64,000 nt of DNA from JACKBJ01 sp964549495 (GTDB taxonomy: Bacteria > Chloroflexota > Anaerolineae > Epilineales > Epilineaceae), in the NCBI GenBank assembly GCA_964549495.1, contig CAZJWJ010000002.1, forward strand, positions 1 to 64,000, written 5' to 3'. Numbering within the stretch: position 1 is the stretch's first letter; the number at the start of each line of letters is the position of its first letter. The notes under the pieces were generated by a model. It was given only the letters and a program-made list of their open reading frames with translations, did no database searches and was not told the DNA's origin. Below, one piece after another: positions 7,341-15,241 of the stretch. A program made the translations under genes and the position numbers.

Positions 7341-9425
7341 CTATGATAGCAGTCGGTCCTCCATCTCCTCGCGTCGAAGGAGGAAGACCCTGTCGGGCGC
7401 AGACAGGAGTTCGCGGCAGGCCAGGCGCCCGCCGATCTCCAGCAGCGCGCCTCGCAGCGGCAGCGCCAGACGCGCCGTCTGATAGCGTTCGAGGTCGTCC
7501 AGGAGCTCGAACTCACGGCGAAGCCGCAGCACCTCGCCAGCGAAAGCCTGCAGCCAGCCGGGCAGTAGGCTGTTCAATCGCGCCTCGGCCTGACCTTGGC
7601 GGACGCGCAGCAGACGCAGCCGGCATTCGGGCGCCATCGGCCGGCGGCCGGCCTGCTCTTCGGCCAGCATCCGCGCCACCGGCTCCAGCGCCCGCCAAGG
7701 CTGCTCGGCATGGCAGGGCCGGCTCAGCTCGGCCGGGGTCGCATGGTGACCATGATCGGCAGCGAAGCGCTCCAGACGTGCCCGAAAATCCGGCCAGGCG
7801 GCCAGCCGGTTGCCCTTCCACAGGCTTTCCACATCGGCGGCGCGCAGCAGGGCGGCCAGATCCTCCTGCCGGCTGGCTAGCCCGTAGAGCACAAAGCGCT
7901 CGATCTCCAGGTGCAAGGTCCGGCCCTCGACCGCGCAGCAGAGCTCGCCGGCCAGGCGCGGGCCGCGCTCCGGGCCGGCCGCGGCCGTGGCCAGGTCCTC
8001 CACCAGGCGCTCGAGGAGACGACGACCCAGGCTAAGCGCCAGGCGCGGTCGGAACCAGCTCCGCCCTAGGTCGCGCAGCCGGCCGAGATGCTCGATCAGC
8101 TCGTCATCCGGCAGCTCGGCCGGATCGACCCGGCTCAGGCGGCCCAAGGCCATCAGGAAGCCGTCCAGCTCCCCCAGCCAATGCAGGGGCAGATCGCTGA
8201 CCCAGGCATAGCGGCGCCGCAAGCTTTCCAGTTGGCCCCGCAATTCCTCCAGCTTTTCGAAGCGGAGCTCGATCGCCTCGGTATAGACCCGGTCGACCAC
8301 CGCGTCATGTTCCACCCAGCCGTCCACGTAGCGTAGCCAGCGCCCGGCCAAGGGCGGTAGGCCCATCCATTCCAGCGACCAGCGGACCGAGCTGTCGAAG
8401 GCCTCGTCCAGGAGATCCCAGGACAAGGGCGTCAGCTGCTCCGGGAATCGCCGGTCGGTCGATGCACGCTCCCAGCGCCGTGATAGGCGCCCCAGGGGCC
8501 TCGCGCCGAGCAGCTGCAGCTCGCCGGCCGCAAAACACCATGCGATCTGTAAGGGCAGGCCGGCCCGCCGAGAGAGCTCGGCGCACATCTCCGCCACCAA
8601 GCGCAGTCTCGTGCCGTCCAGGCATCGCGCTTCGGCGCGCTCCGTTTCCACGGGTCGCTCCAGGACGCCTTGGGTTGCAGCGATGATCTCCCTCCGCTTG
8701 ACCGCGACTCGGGACGTGACCAGCTCGCCATCGGGTAGCGCGACGCGCATCCGATCGAATTCGCCCTCCCCCCGCGGTCCCAGACCCCAATGCGCGTCGA
8801 TCCAGACCTGCGTCCCCGGGCCATCGATGACCATGCCCGCTTGCCCGGAGACCTCGGCCTCGGCCATGCGCTGCACCAAGACCGCCGTCGCCGGCGCCGC
8901 CGCCCGCCATCCGGGATCCTCCTCGCTCGCCGGCCGAGGCGATCCTCCTCCTTCGGAGCTCCAGCAGGCTTCGATGGCAGCCAGGCAGTCCTCCAGCCCC
9001 ACCACGTTCAAGACGGTCGTCGCGTCGCCGGCCGACCGCTCTCCCAGCCCGGGCCCGCGCGTCCGCGAGGCGCGCACCGCCACCGGGCCTTCCTGCAGCA
9101 GGGCAGGCAAGCGCGCCCGCAGGGCGCACTCGACCGCATCAGGTAGGGCGGGGCCAAGGGCATCCTCCCCGTTCCCTGCCTCCCGGTGGGCGTCCGCCGA
9201 GAGTACCAGGCCGGCCGGAACCCGAAAGCCGGCCCGGCTCCAGCGCGCCAAGGCGGCCGCCTTGGCACCGGCCCGCTGGATATCCGTGGCCTCGATCCCG
9301 TCCAACTCCAACAACAGGGGCCGGCGCGACGCCGCCGTGACCTCGTCATACCCATCCTGTTCGACCCATATCTCCCGGTCGACCACCGTCGCCTCCTCGA
9401 TCTCATCCATGCCGTTCAACGTCAT
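7341..9425 (-). CDS. Degenerate PEP-synthase/rifampicin-phosphotransferase-like protein lacking the phosphohistidine domain
   Basis: The protein has 694 residues. Residues 35-320 follow the ATP-grasp domain of PEP synthase and rifampicin phosphotransferase: GAKAAALARWSRAGFRVPAG, VAVRASRTRGPG, VVGLEDCLAAIEA and VLVQRMAEAEVSGQAG. Key positions have changed: the usual IEWA reads IAWC and the usual QSRP reads GARP. The rest resembles the helical linker of these enzymes (LSAPDRVFLLRREEM), but it stops where the swivelling phosphohistidine domain (GG-x3-SHxAI) should begin, and the next gene starts 26 nt later. Full phosphotransfer to a substrate therefore looks impossible on its own. It may bind nucleotide as a regulator, or work with a separate His domain elsewhere. 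Its start overlaps the acyltransferase gene by 23 nt, with GAGGAA before the ATG. Confidence 0.75.
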   Translation of the reverse strand: MTLNGMDEIEEATVVDREIWVEQDGYDEVTAASRRPLLLELDGIEATDIQRAGAKAAALARWSRAGFRVPAGLVLSADAHREAGNGEDALGPALPDAVECALRARLPALLQEGPVAVRASRTRGPGLGERSAGDATTVLNVVGLEDCLAAIEACWSSEGGGSPRPASEEDPGWRAAAPATAVLVQRMAEAEVSGQAGMVIDGPGTQVWIDAHWGLGPRGEGEFDRMRVALPDGELVTSRVAVKRREIIAATQGVLERPVETERAEARCLDGTRLRLVAEMCAELSRRAGLPLQIAWCFAAGELQLLGARPLGRLSRRWERASTDRRFPEQLTPLSWDLLDEAFDSSVRWSLEWMGLPPLAGRWLRYVDGWVEHDAVVDRVYTEAIELRFEKLEELRGQLESLRRRYAWVSDLPLHWLGELDGFLMALGRLSRVDPAELPDDELIEHLGRLRDLGRSWFRPRLALSLGRRLLERLVEDLATAAAGPERGPRLAGELCCAVEGRTLHLEIERFVLYGLASRQEDLAALLRAADVESLWKGNRLAAWPDFRARLERFAADHGHHATPAELSRPCHAEQPWRALEPVARMLAEEQAGRRPMAPECRLRLLRVRQGQAEARLNSLLPGWLQAFAGEVLRLRREFELLDDLERYQTARLALPLRGALLEIGGRLACRELLSAPDRVFLLRREEMEDRLLS

Positions 9426-10875
9426 CCTGTTTTCTTCCTCGATCCTCCGGCAGGTTTGCGGCCAGGCCGTGGTGATCTCGATCGACGTCCGCGCGAGGCT
9501 CGATGCTGTCGCCTGCCTCGATGGACGTCGCCAGCTGAGCCAACTCCGCCACGATCGCGCGCCCCTCCTCGGCCAAGGTCAGCCGCTGCGCCTCCCGGCC
9601 GGCGAGTCGAAGTTGCGCCCGCAGGCGGCGCAGGACTTCGATCCATCGGTCCAGCCAGGCCTGAGCGAAGGCGCCGGCCGGCAAGAAGCTCGCGATGAGA
9701 AGCAGGGCCCAAGGCCAGGGCAGGAAGGCCAAGAGCAGACCCGCTTCGATGATGATCGCCGCAGGGTAGATCAATGCCGCGCCGAAGACCGCCCAGCTGG
9801 CCGCGGCCACGCGATCGGATCGAAAGCGTCGGGCCACCAAGCGGGTGAGCCAGAAGGGCAGCGCCCAGATGGCCATGCCTAGCATCGCGGCCGGCAGACC
9901 CAAGCCCAAGGTCACGGCCTCCCGCATCGAGGCGCGAAGCAGGGCGCTCGGTCCCCGCTCCCGATAGAGATCCTCGGCCCTCACCCCGACTTCCTCCAGG
10001 GCATCCAAGAATCCATCTACCCGCTGCTCGATCGTCGCCAGCGCCCGCGCGTCCACCTCCGCCAGTCTCGCTCGACCCCGCACCAATCTCGAGATGCCGT
10101 GCAGCCGCGAGCCCAGGTCGTCGTCGGGTCGGACAGATCGCCGGGCCTGCGTAGCCTGCCACCGCAGATCGCCACCGACCGCCGCGATCAGGCGCTCGAT
10201 CCGGGGAAGCCGCCGTGCATCGGCCTGGCTGGCGTAGCTCACCGTTAGCGCCGCCACCCGCGCCTGCATCTCCCGGGTAAGCTCGCGGTGGCCGGCTCCC
10301 TCCATCCTCTCGACCCATCCCTCGACCTCGATCGGCTCGCCAAAGGCCAGCCGGGCCAAGGATCGCCGCCGCTCCTTGCGTTCGAACCACAAGCCGAAGG
10401 GCAGGATCGTCAGCGGTCCGGCTGGCGAGCCGCGCTCGACATAGTCCAAGGCGGCCCGCGCCGCACCGCTCTTGAATCGCGCCAAGGCCGGCTCCTCGTG
10501 ACTCCGCCCCTCGGGAAAGATGATCACCGCCTCACCCTCGGCCAGCCGATCCACCAAGACCTCCAATGCGGCCAGATTCCGCCGCGGATCCGCGCCCAAG
10601 TCCACGTCCTGCTGACGATGCAAGAAAACCACCCCGATGGCCCGGGCCAAGGCCCCGAGCACCGGCATCGACCCGATGGTGCTCTTGGCCGTCATCCGCA
10701 GCCTCCGGTCCACGTAGGCTCCGGCGATGATCGGGTCCAGGAGCGCATTGTTGTGATTCCCCACCAAGATCACCGGCCCATCTTCTGGCACCCGCTCCCG
10801 CCCCACCACCTCCATCTCCCGATAGAAGACGGGTAGCGCCAAGCGGAAGTACAAGCGAAACATCCGATAGATCAT
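9403..10875 (-). CDS. PlsC-type acyltransferase with C-terminal membrane domain
   Basis: This 490-residue protein belongs to the 1-acylglycerol-3-phosphate acyltransferase superfamily. The catalytic block reads NHNNALLD (His and Asp spaced as in NH-x4-D), the substrate block is FPEGRSHEE, and ILPFGLWFE follows. The C-terminal half has two to three membrane segments (IWALPFWLTRLVARRF, AVFGAALIYPAAIIIEAG, WALLLIASFLPAGAFA). The likely role is phospholipid or glycolipid acylation at the inner face of the membrane. I chose ATG 10875 because GGAGGAGGG sits right before it; the reading frame could open 45 nt earlier, but that would lie inside the promoter. It is the first gene of the leftward run and has a promoter and operator-like palindrome at 10892-10924. 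Confidence 0.88.
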   Translation of the reverse strand: MIYRMFRLYFRLALPVFYREMEVVGRERVPEDGPVILVGNHNNALLDPIIAGAYVDRRLRMTAKSTIGSMPVLGALARAIGVVFLHRQQDVDLGADPRRNLAALEVLVDRLAEGEAVIIFPEGRSHEEPALARFKSGAARAALDYVERGSPAGPLTILPFGLWFERKERRRSLARLAFGEPIEVEGWVERMEGAGHRELTREMQARVAALTVSYASQADARRLPRIERLIAAVGGDLRWQATQARRSVRPDDDLGSRLHGISRLVRGRARLAEVDARALATIEQRVDGFLDALEEVGVRAEDLYRERGPSALLRASMREAVTLGLGLPAAMLGMAIWALPFWLTRLVARRFRSDRVAAASWAVFGAALIYPAAIIIEAGLLLAFLPWPWALLLIASFLPAGAFAQAWLDRWIEVLRRLRAQLRLAGREAQRLTLAEEGRAIVAELAQLATSIEAGDSIEPRADVDRDHHGLAANLPEDRGRKQDDVERHG

Positions 10876-10891
10876 GATCCCTCCTCCCTGC

Positions 10892-10924
10892 ATCTTACTC
10901 AAATGATTGAGAGATGTCAATCAT
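10892..10924 (-). promoter_or_regulatory. Promoter with overlapping palindromic operator for the acyltransferase run
   Basis: On the minus strand TTGACA (10920-10915) and TAAGAT (10897-10892) are separated by exactly 17 nt. The perfect inverted repeat ATGATTGA-6-TCAATCAT (10903-10924) covers the -35 box and most of the spacer, as expected for a repressor site of the TetR or GntR type. The mRNA would start near 10886, only about 11 nt before the ATG. Confidence 0.7.
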
Positions 10925-10981
10925 CCGATTGAACCCGGTCCCAGGGCCAACTCCCGCCGACACGAGCCAGCCCAAGCCTGC

Positions 10982-10987
10982 TAAGAT
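10982..10987 (+). promoter_or_regulatory. -10 element for the sugar dehydrogenase-lactonase gene
   Basis: TAAGAT in the context CTGCTAAGATGG lies 39 nt before the ATG at 11026, and CAGGAGCG just upstream of that ATG is a good ribosome-binding site. No clear -35 box is present. Confidence 0.4.
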
Positions 10988-11025
10988 GGATCCACGCGTC
11001 CCGCGAACACCCCAGGAGCGCCACG

Positions 11026-13305
11026 ATGCCCCGCCCAAGCCCGTCTGACTTCGCTCGCTCGGCCGGCCTGAGTCTCCTCGTCATCACCTCTCTCTGGCTT
11101 GCCACATCGACCTCCCACCGATCGATCCATGCCCAAGATGGACCGGACCCGTCCAGCCTCGACATCGAGACCGAGCTGATCGCCAGCGGTTTCCAGCGTC
11201 CGGTCGACATCGCCAACGCCGGGGATGGCTCGGGTCGGCTCTTCATCGTCGAAAAGGTCGGCCGCATCCGCATCATCCAGGCCGATGGCAGCGTCGCGAC
11301 CGAGCCTTTCCTGGACATCAGCGATCGCGTCAACTCCGGCGCCAACGAGCGCGGCCTGCTCGGTCTGGCTTTCCATCCGGAGTACGGTCAGAACGGCTAC
11401 TTCTACGTCAACTACACCACCTCGCGCAGTGTGGCGGGCACCGACTCCGGCGACACGATCGTTGCACGCTACAGCCTGGGCGACGGAACCGACCAGGCCG
11501 ATCCCGACTCCGAGAAGATCCTGCTGACGCTCGACCAGCCCTACAGCAACCACAATGGTGGTGATCTGCTCTTCGGACCCGACGATGGCTACCTCTACAT
11601 CTCCACCGGTGACGGAGGCCGTGGAGGCGATCCGCTCGGCGCCGGCCAGGACAAGGACCGCCTGCTGGCCAAGCTGCTGCGCATCGACGTCGATGGTGGA
11701 GACCCCTACGCCATTCCGCCTGACAACCCCTTCGTGGGCGAGGAGGGTGCCCAGCCCGAGATCTGGGCCTGGGGGCTACGCAATCCCTGGCGAATCGCCT
11801 TCGACCTGGAGACCTTCGACCTGTACATCGCGGATGTGGGGCAGAACGCCTACGAGGAGGTGAACTTCGAGCCGGCCGACAGCCCTGGCGGTGTCAATTA
11901 TGGCTGGAACCTGATGGAAGGCATGCACTGCTACAACCGCCCGACCTGCAACGAAGACGGCGATCTGACCCTGCCCGTCTTCGAGTACGGGCGTAGCCTC
12001 GGCCAGTCCATCACCGGCGGCGAAGTCTACCGCGGCAGCCGGTATCCGGGTCTGGACGGCGCCTACTTCGTTGCCGACTACGTCACCGGCCGGCTCTGGG
12101 CCCTTTCGCGCGACGCCCAAGGCGAGTGGCGTGACGCGCAGGTCGGAAACCTGGGCTTCGGCCCGACCAGCTTCGGCCTGGACGAGGCCGGCGAGATCTA
12201 CGTGGCATACGACTCCAACGAGAACACCCCCACCCGCGGCCAGATCCACAGACTCGTCCACGCCGGTGGCGACACGGTCACGCCCACGACCGAGCCTACC
12301 GACGAGCCGACGCCCGACCCCGGTAGCGATCTCGTCGCACCCGGCGCCGAGGTCGAGCAGCTCTCCAGTGGACATACCTTCACCGAAGGACCGGCTGCCG
12401 ACGACGACGGTCGGATCTACTTCAGCGACGTCCAGCAGAGTCGCATCCACATCCTGGATCCAGACGGATCGGTGTCCACCTACCGCGACGACATCCAGCA
12501 GCCCAACGGTCTCTACTTCGACGCCGATGGCCGTCTGGTCATCTGCTCGATGGGCCAGCGCGCCATTCTGCGCGACGACTTGGCCGGCAGTACCGAGCCC
12601 CTAGCGGATGCTTGGGACGGCAAGCGCCTCAACCGCACCAACGACGTCTTCATCGACCCGGCCGGCGGCATCTGGTTCACCGACCCGATCTACGGCGGCC
12701 CGCCCGATCCGCAAGAGATCCCGACCGAGCAGGTCTACTTCATTCCGCCCGGCGGCGGACCGGTCGTCCAGGTCACCGACGACCTGATCAAGCCCAACGG
12801 TTTGATCGGCTCGCCGAACGGTCGGACCCTCTACGTCACCGACCCGGGCAGCAGCCAGACCTGGCGCTACGAGATCGAGCTCGACGAAGGCCGGCCCACC
12901 GGGCGGCTGCTGGGTAAGACCCTCTTCGCCGAGGCCGGTGGCGACGGCATGACCATCGACGAACGCGGCAACGTCTACCTGGCCACCGACGTGGTCCGCG
13001 TCTATGCGCCCAGCGGCGACGAGATTCTGGAGATCGACGTACCCGAGCGGCCCAGCAACCTCACGTTCGGAGGCGAGGGTTCCCGCGAGGACCGCAAGAC
13101 CCTCTACATCACTGCCCGCACGGGCCTCTACGCCCTGGCGATGAACGTCGCCGCGGCCTTCGGTCCACCGGATCCGGACGTGCCAACGAGCACGCCTACC
13201 TCGACCCCTGTCGGCACCGAGGAGCCAAGCGCCACGCCCACGGCGACGCTCGACATCGACCTCGGGTTCATCTTCCTGCCGCGTCTCGAGCAGGACCGAC
13301 CATGA
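11026..13305 (+). CDS. Secreted PQQ-type sugar dehydrogenase fused to an SMP-30/gluconolactonase
   Basis: This 759-residue protein opens with a signal peptide (LSLLVITSLWLATSTS, cleavage near HAQD). Residues 45-410 are a soluble aldose dehydrogenase propeller of the glucose/sorbosone family: GRLFIVEKVGRIRI, NERGLLGLAFHPEYG, HNGGDLLFGPDGYLY-like, WGLRNPWRIAFD and GGVNYGWN. A Thr/Pro linker (TVTPTTEPTDEPTPDPG) joins it to a second propeller at 435-710 with gluconolactonase hallmarks: FTEGPAADDDGRIYFSDV, QPNGLYFDADGRL, NRTNDVFIDPAGGIWFTD and GDGMTIDERGNVYLA. The two halves would act in series, oxidising a sugar to its lactone and then hydrolysing it to the acid outside the cell. The tail is Thr/Pro-rich and ends GFIFLPRLEQ. 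PQQ use is a family property, and no PQQ synthesis genes are present here. Confidence 0.9.
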   Translation: MPRPSPSDFARSAGLSLLVITSLWLATSTSHRSIHAQDGPDPSSLDIETELIASGFQRPVDIANAGDGSGRLFIVEKVGRIRIIQADGSVATEPFLDISDRVNSGANERGLLGLAFHPEYGQNGYFYVNYTTSRSVAGTDSGDTIVARYSLGDGTDQADPDSEKILLTLDQPYSNHNGGDLLFGPDDGYLYISTGDGGRGGDPLGAGQDKDRLLAKLLRIDVDGGDPYAIPPDNPFVGEEGAQPEIWAWGLRNPWRIAFDLETFDLYIADVGQNAYEEVNFEPADSPGGVNYGWNLMEGMHCYNRPTCNEDGDLTLPVFEYGRSLGQSITGGEVYRGSRYPGLDGAYFVADYVTGRLWALSRDAQGEWRDAQVGNLGFGPTSFGLDEAGEIYVAYDSNENTPTRGQIHRLVHAGGDTVTPTTEPTDEPTPDPGSDLVAPGAEVEQLSSGHTFTEGPAADDDGRIYFSDVQQSRIHILDPDGSVSTYRDDIQQPNGLYFDADGRLVICSMGQRAILRDDLAGSTEPLADAWDGKRLNRTNDVFIDPAGGIWFTDPIYGGPPDPQEIPTEQVYFIPPGGGPVVQVTDDLIKPNGLIGSPNGRTLYVTDPGSSQTWRYEIELDEGRPTGRLLGKTLFAEAGGDGMTIDERGNVYLATDVVRVYAPSGDEILEIDVPERPSNLTFGGEGSREDRKTLYITARTGLYALAMNVAAAFGPPDPDVPTSTPTSTPVGTEEPSATPTATLDIDLGFIFLPRLEQDRP

Positions 13306-13327
13306 GCGTTCCCGAGGCAGCCTGAGT

Positions 13328-14536
13328 ATGCACGATCGCGCGTCGCTCTCGCGGCATCTGGAGGCCTCGGCCCTGGCGACCGAGGCCTTCTTCCGCGCCA
13401 TCCCGTCCTCCGACTTCGATCGGCCGGTCTACTCCGACGGAGCCGCTTGGACCCTCCGCGAGCTCCTGGCCCACCTGGCCGGGATCGAGCGCTCGATGCA
13501 CTGGCTCTTCGCCAACCTCCTGGCCGGCGGCGAAGGCTCGCCGGCCGACTTCGACCTCGAGCGCTACAACCGCAGCCAGCCGGCCAAGCTGGCCGGCCAG
13601 TCCACCGACGAGCTCCTCGCCCGATACCGGCGTGGCCGACAGGTCACCCTGAGCATCCTGTCCAGCATGCGCGACGCCGAGCTCCATATCCGCGGCCGCC
13701 ATGCTTACCACGGCCAGGGTCGCCTGGGTGACTTCATCGCCTGGGCTGGCATCCACGAGTCCCTCCACCTGGCCGACGCCGCCGCCGCCCTGACCGGACC
13801 GCGAGCTCCTTCGTCCACCCGGGCCGAGCTCCCCCCCATCTGCACCCCCGACGCCCCCTGGCGTCGCCGCGTCGAGCTGCGCCGCGACCTAGCCGCCTTC
13901 CTGCCCGCCGACTCCACTGAGTCCGAGCATCGCCGCTCCATGATCCAACTCACGGAATCGCTGGCCGACCCCTTCTCACGTGACCACTTCGACCCCGGCC
14001 ACTTTACGGCCAGCGCCTTCGTCCTGGCGCCGACCCGCGATGATTGCCCGCAGGCCAGTCGAGATCCCTTTGCCGAACTTCAGCACCGAGCGTCCATCTC
14101 CGGTCCCTCCAACGGCAGCCAGTTCGATGGCTCTCGAAGCAACGATGATCTGCGACTCCTGCTCATCCACCACGGCAAGCTGGACCGCTGGCTCCAGCCA
14201 GGCGGCCACATCGACCCTTCTGACGTCGACGTGATCTCCGCCGCCCGCCGCGAGGTCGCCGAAGAGACCGGCTTGACCCACCTCGAGGTCCTCTCCCTGT
14301 CGCCCTTCGACCTAGACGTCCACCAGATCCCGGCCTTCGGAGAGGCCTCGCCTCACCTCCACCTCGACGTCCGCTACCTCTTCCGCGCCCGCACCACCGA
14401 GCTCGCGCCGGCCTCCGACGCCAAGGGCGCCGTTTGGCGCCGACTGGACCAAGTCGATGTCGAGCACTCGGACGAAAGCGTCATACGAGCCGTCCGAAAG
14501 CTTCTTGCCGATGGCGGTCCACCCGATCCGCGCTGA
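13328..14536 (+). CDS. DinB-like / Nudix hydrolase fusion
   Basis: The protein has 402 residues and two parts. Residues 1-165 look like a DinB/YfiT four-helix metal-binding domain (TLRELLAHLAGIERSMHWL, DFIAWAGIHESLHLADAAAAL), with His residues that could bind metal. Residues 195-395 form a Nudix hydrolase with the box GHIDPSDVDVISAARREVAEETGL, in which the first Glu is Asp but the catalytic REVAEE is intact. It would hydrolyse a nucleoside diphosphate-linked compound; the substrate is unknown. The gene begins 22 nt after the dehydrogenase gene and probably shares its mRNA. Separate DinB and Nudix proteins are common, while the fused form is less usual. Confidence 0.85.
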   Translation: MHDRASLSRHLEASALATEAFFRAIPSSDFDRPVYSDGAAWTLRELLAHLAGIERSMHWLFANLLAGGEGSPADFDLERYNRSQPAKLAGQSTDELLARYRRGRQVTLSILSSMRDAELHIRGRHAYHGQGRLGDFIAWAGIHESLHLADAAAALTGPRAPSSTRAELPPICTPDAPWRRRVELRRDLAAFLPADSTESEHRRSMIQLTESLADPFSRDHFDPGHFTASAFVLAPTRDDCPQASRDPFAELQHRASISGPSNGSQFDGSRSNDDLRLLLIHHGKLDRWLQPGGHIDPSDVDVISAARREVAEETGLTHLEVLSLSPFDLDVHQIPAFGEASPHLHLDVRYLFRARTTELAPASDAKGAVWRRLDQVDVEHSDESVIRAVRKLLADGGPPDPR

Positions 14537-14575
14537 CCCTCGACTTCCTGGACACCAAACTCCGCCTCGACGTCT

Positions 14576-15241
14576 TCAGCGCTTCCGAAGATCCCTCGAC
14601 GCTTCCTCGCGCTTCCGCTTCTTCGTCGCCGCCCAAGAACAAATCGGACATGACTCCAGATCGTGCCAGCGCGCGGGACAATGCTCCCGCCCGAAGTAGA
14701 TGATCTGTAGGTGCAGGCGGTTCCAGTCTTCCCGTGCGAACACCCGCTTCAAGTCCGCTTCCGTCTTCGCCACATTCGACCCATTCGACAAACCCCAGCG
14801 CGCCGCCAGCCGATGGATATGCGTATCCACCGGAAAGGCCGGTACCCCGAAGGCCTGGCTCATCACCACCGAAGCCGTCTTGTGCCCCACCCCCGGCAGC
14901 CGCTCCAGCGCCTCGAAGCCTTGCGGCACCACGCCACCAAAGTCCTCCACGATCATCCGGCTCGCACCCGCCAGCGCCTTGGCCTTCTGCGGCGCCAGCC
15001 CGATCTCGCGGATCAAGTCCTGGATCTCCCCAACCTCCATCTGGGCCATCTGCTCGGCCGTCGCGGCCCGCTCGAAGAGCCGCGGCGTGATCTCATTGAC
15101 CTTCTTGTCGGTGGACTGCGCCGACAAGATCACCGCCACGAGCAGGGTAAAGGGGTCTCGATGATCGAGCGGGATCGAGGTCTCCGGGTACAGATCGTCC
15201 AGGATCGCCTGGATCTTCTCGGCCTTCTCCGCGCGCGTCAT
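14576..15241 (-). CDS. nth: Endonuclease III (three-cysteine variant)
   Basis: This DNA glycosylase/AP lyase of base-excision repair has 221 residues. The helix-hairpin-helix ERLPGVGHKTASVVM contains the catalytic Lys, and FPVDTHIHRLAARW contains the catalytic Asp. The C-terminus, where most family members have C-x6-C-x2-C-x5-C for a [4Fe-4S] cluster, reads HCPARWHDLESCPICSW: three cysteines at changed spacing and no fourth, so the cluster is probably missing. The gene overlaps the end of the P-type ATPase gene by 4 nt (ATGA) and is co-transcribed with it. It converges on the Nudix gene with only 39 nt between. Confidence 0.93.
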   Translation of the reverse strand: MTRAEKAEKIQAILDDLYPETSIPLDHRDPFTLLVAVILSAQSTDKKVNEITPRLFERAATAEQMAQMEVGEIQDLIREIGLAPQKAKALAGASRMIVEDFGGVVPQGFEALERLPGVGHKTASVVMSQAFGVPAFPVDTHIHRLAARWGLSNGSNVAKTEADLKRVFAREDWNRLHLQIIYFGREHCPARWHDLESCPICSWAATKKRKREEASRDLRKR

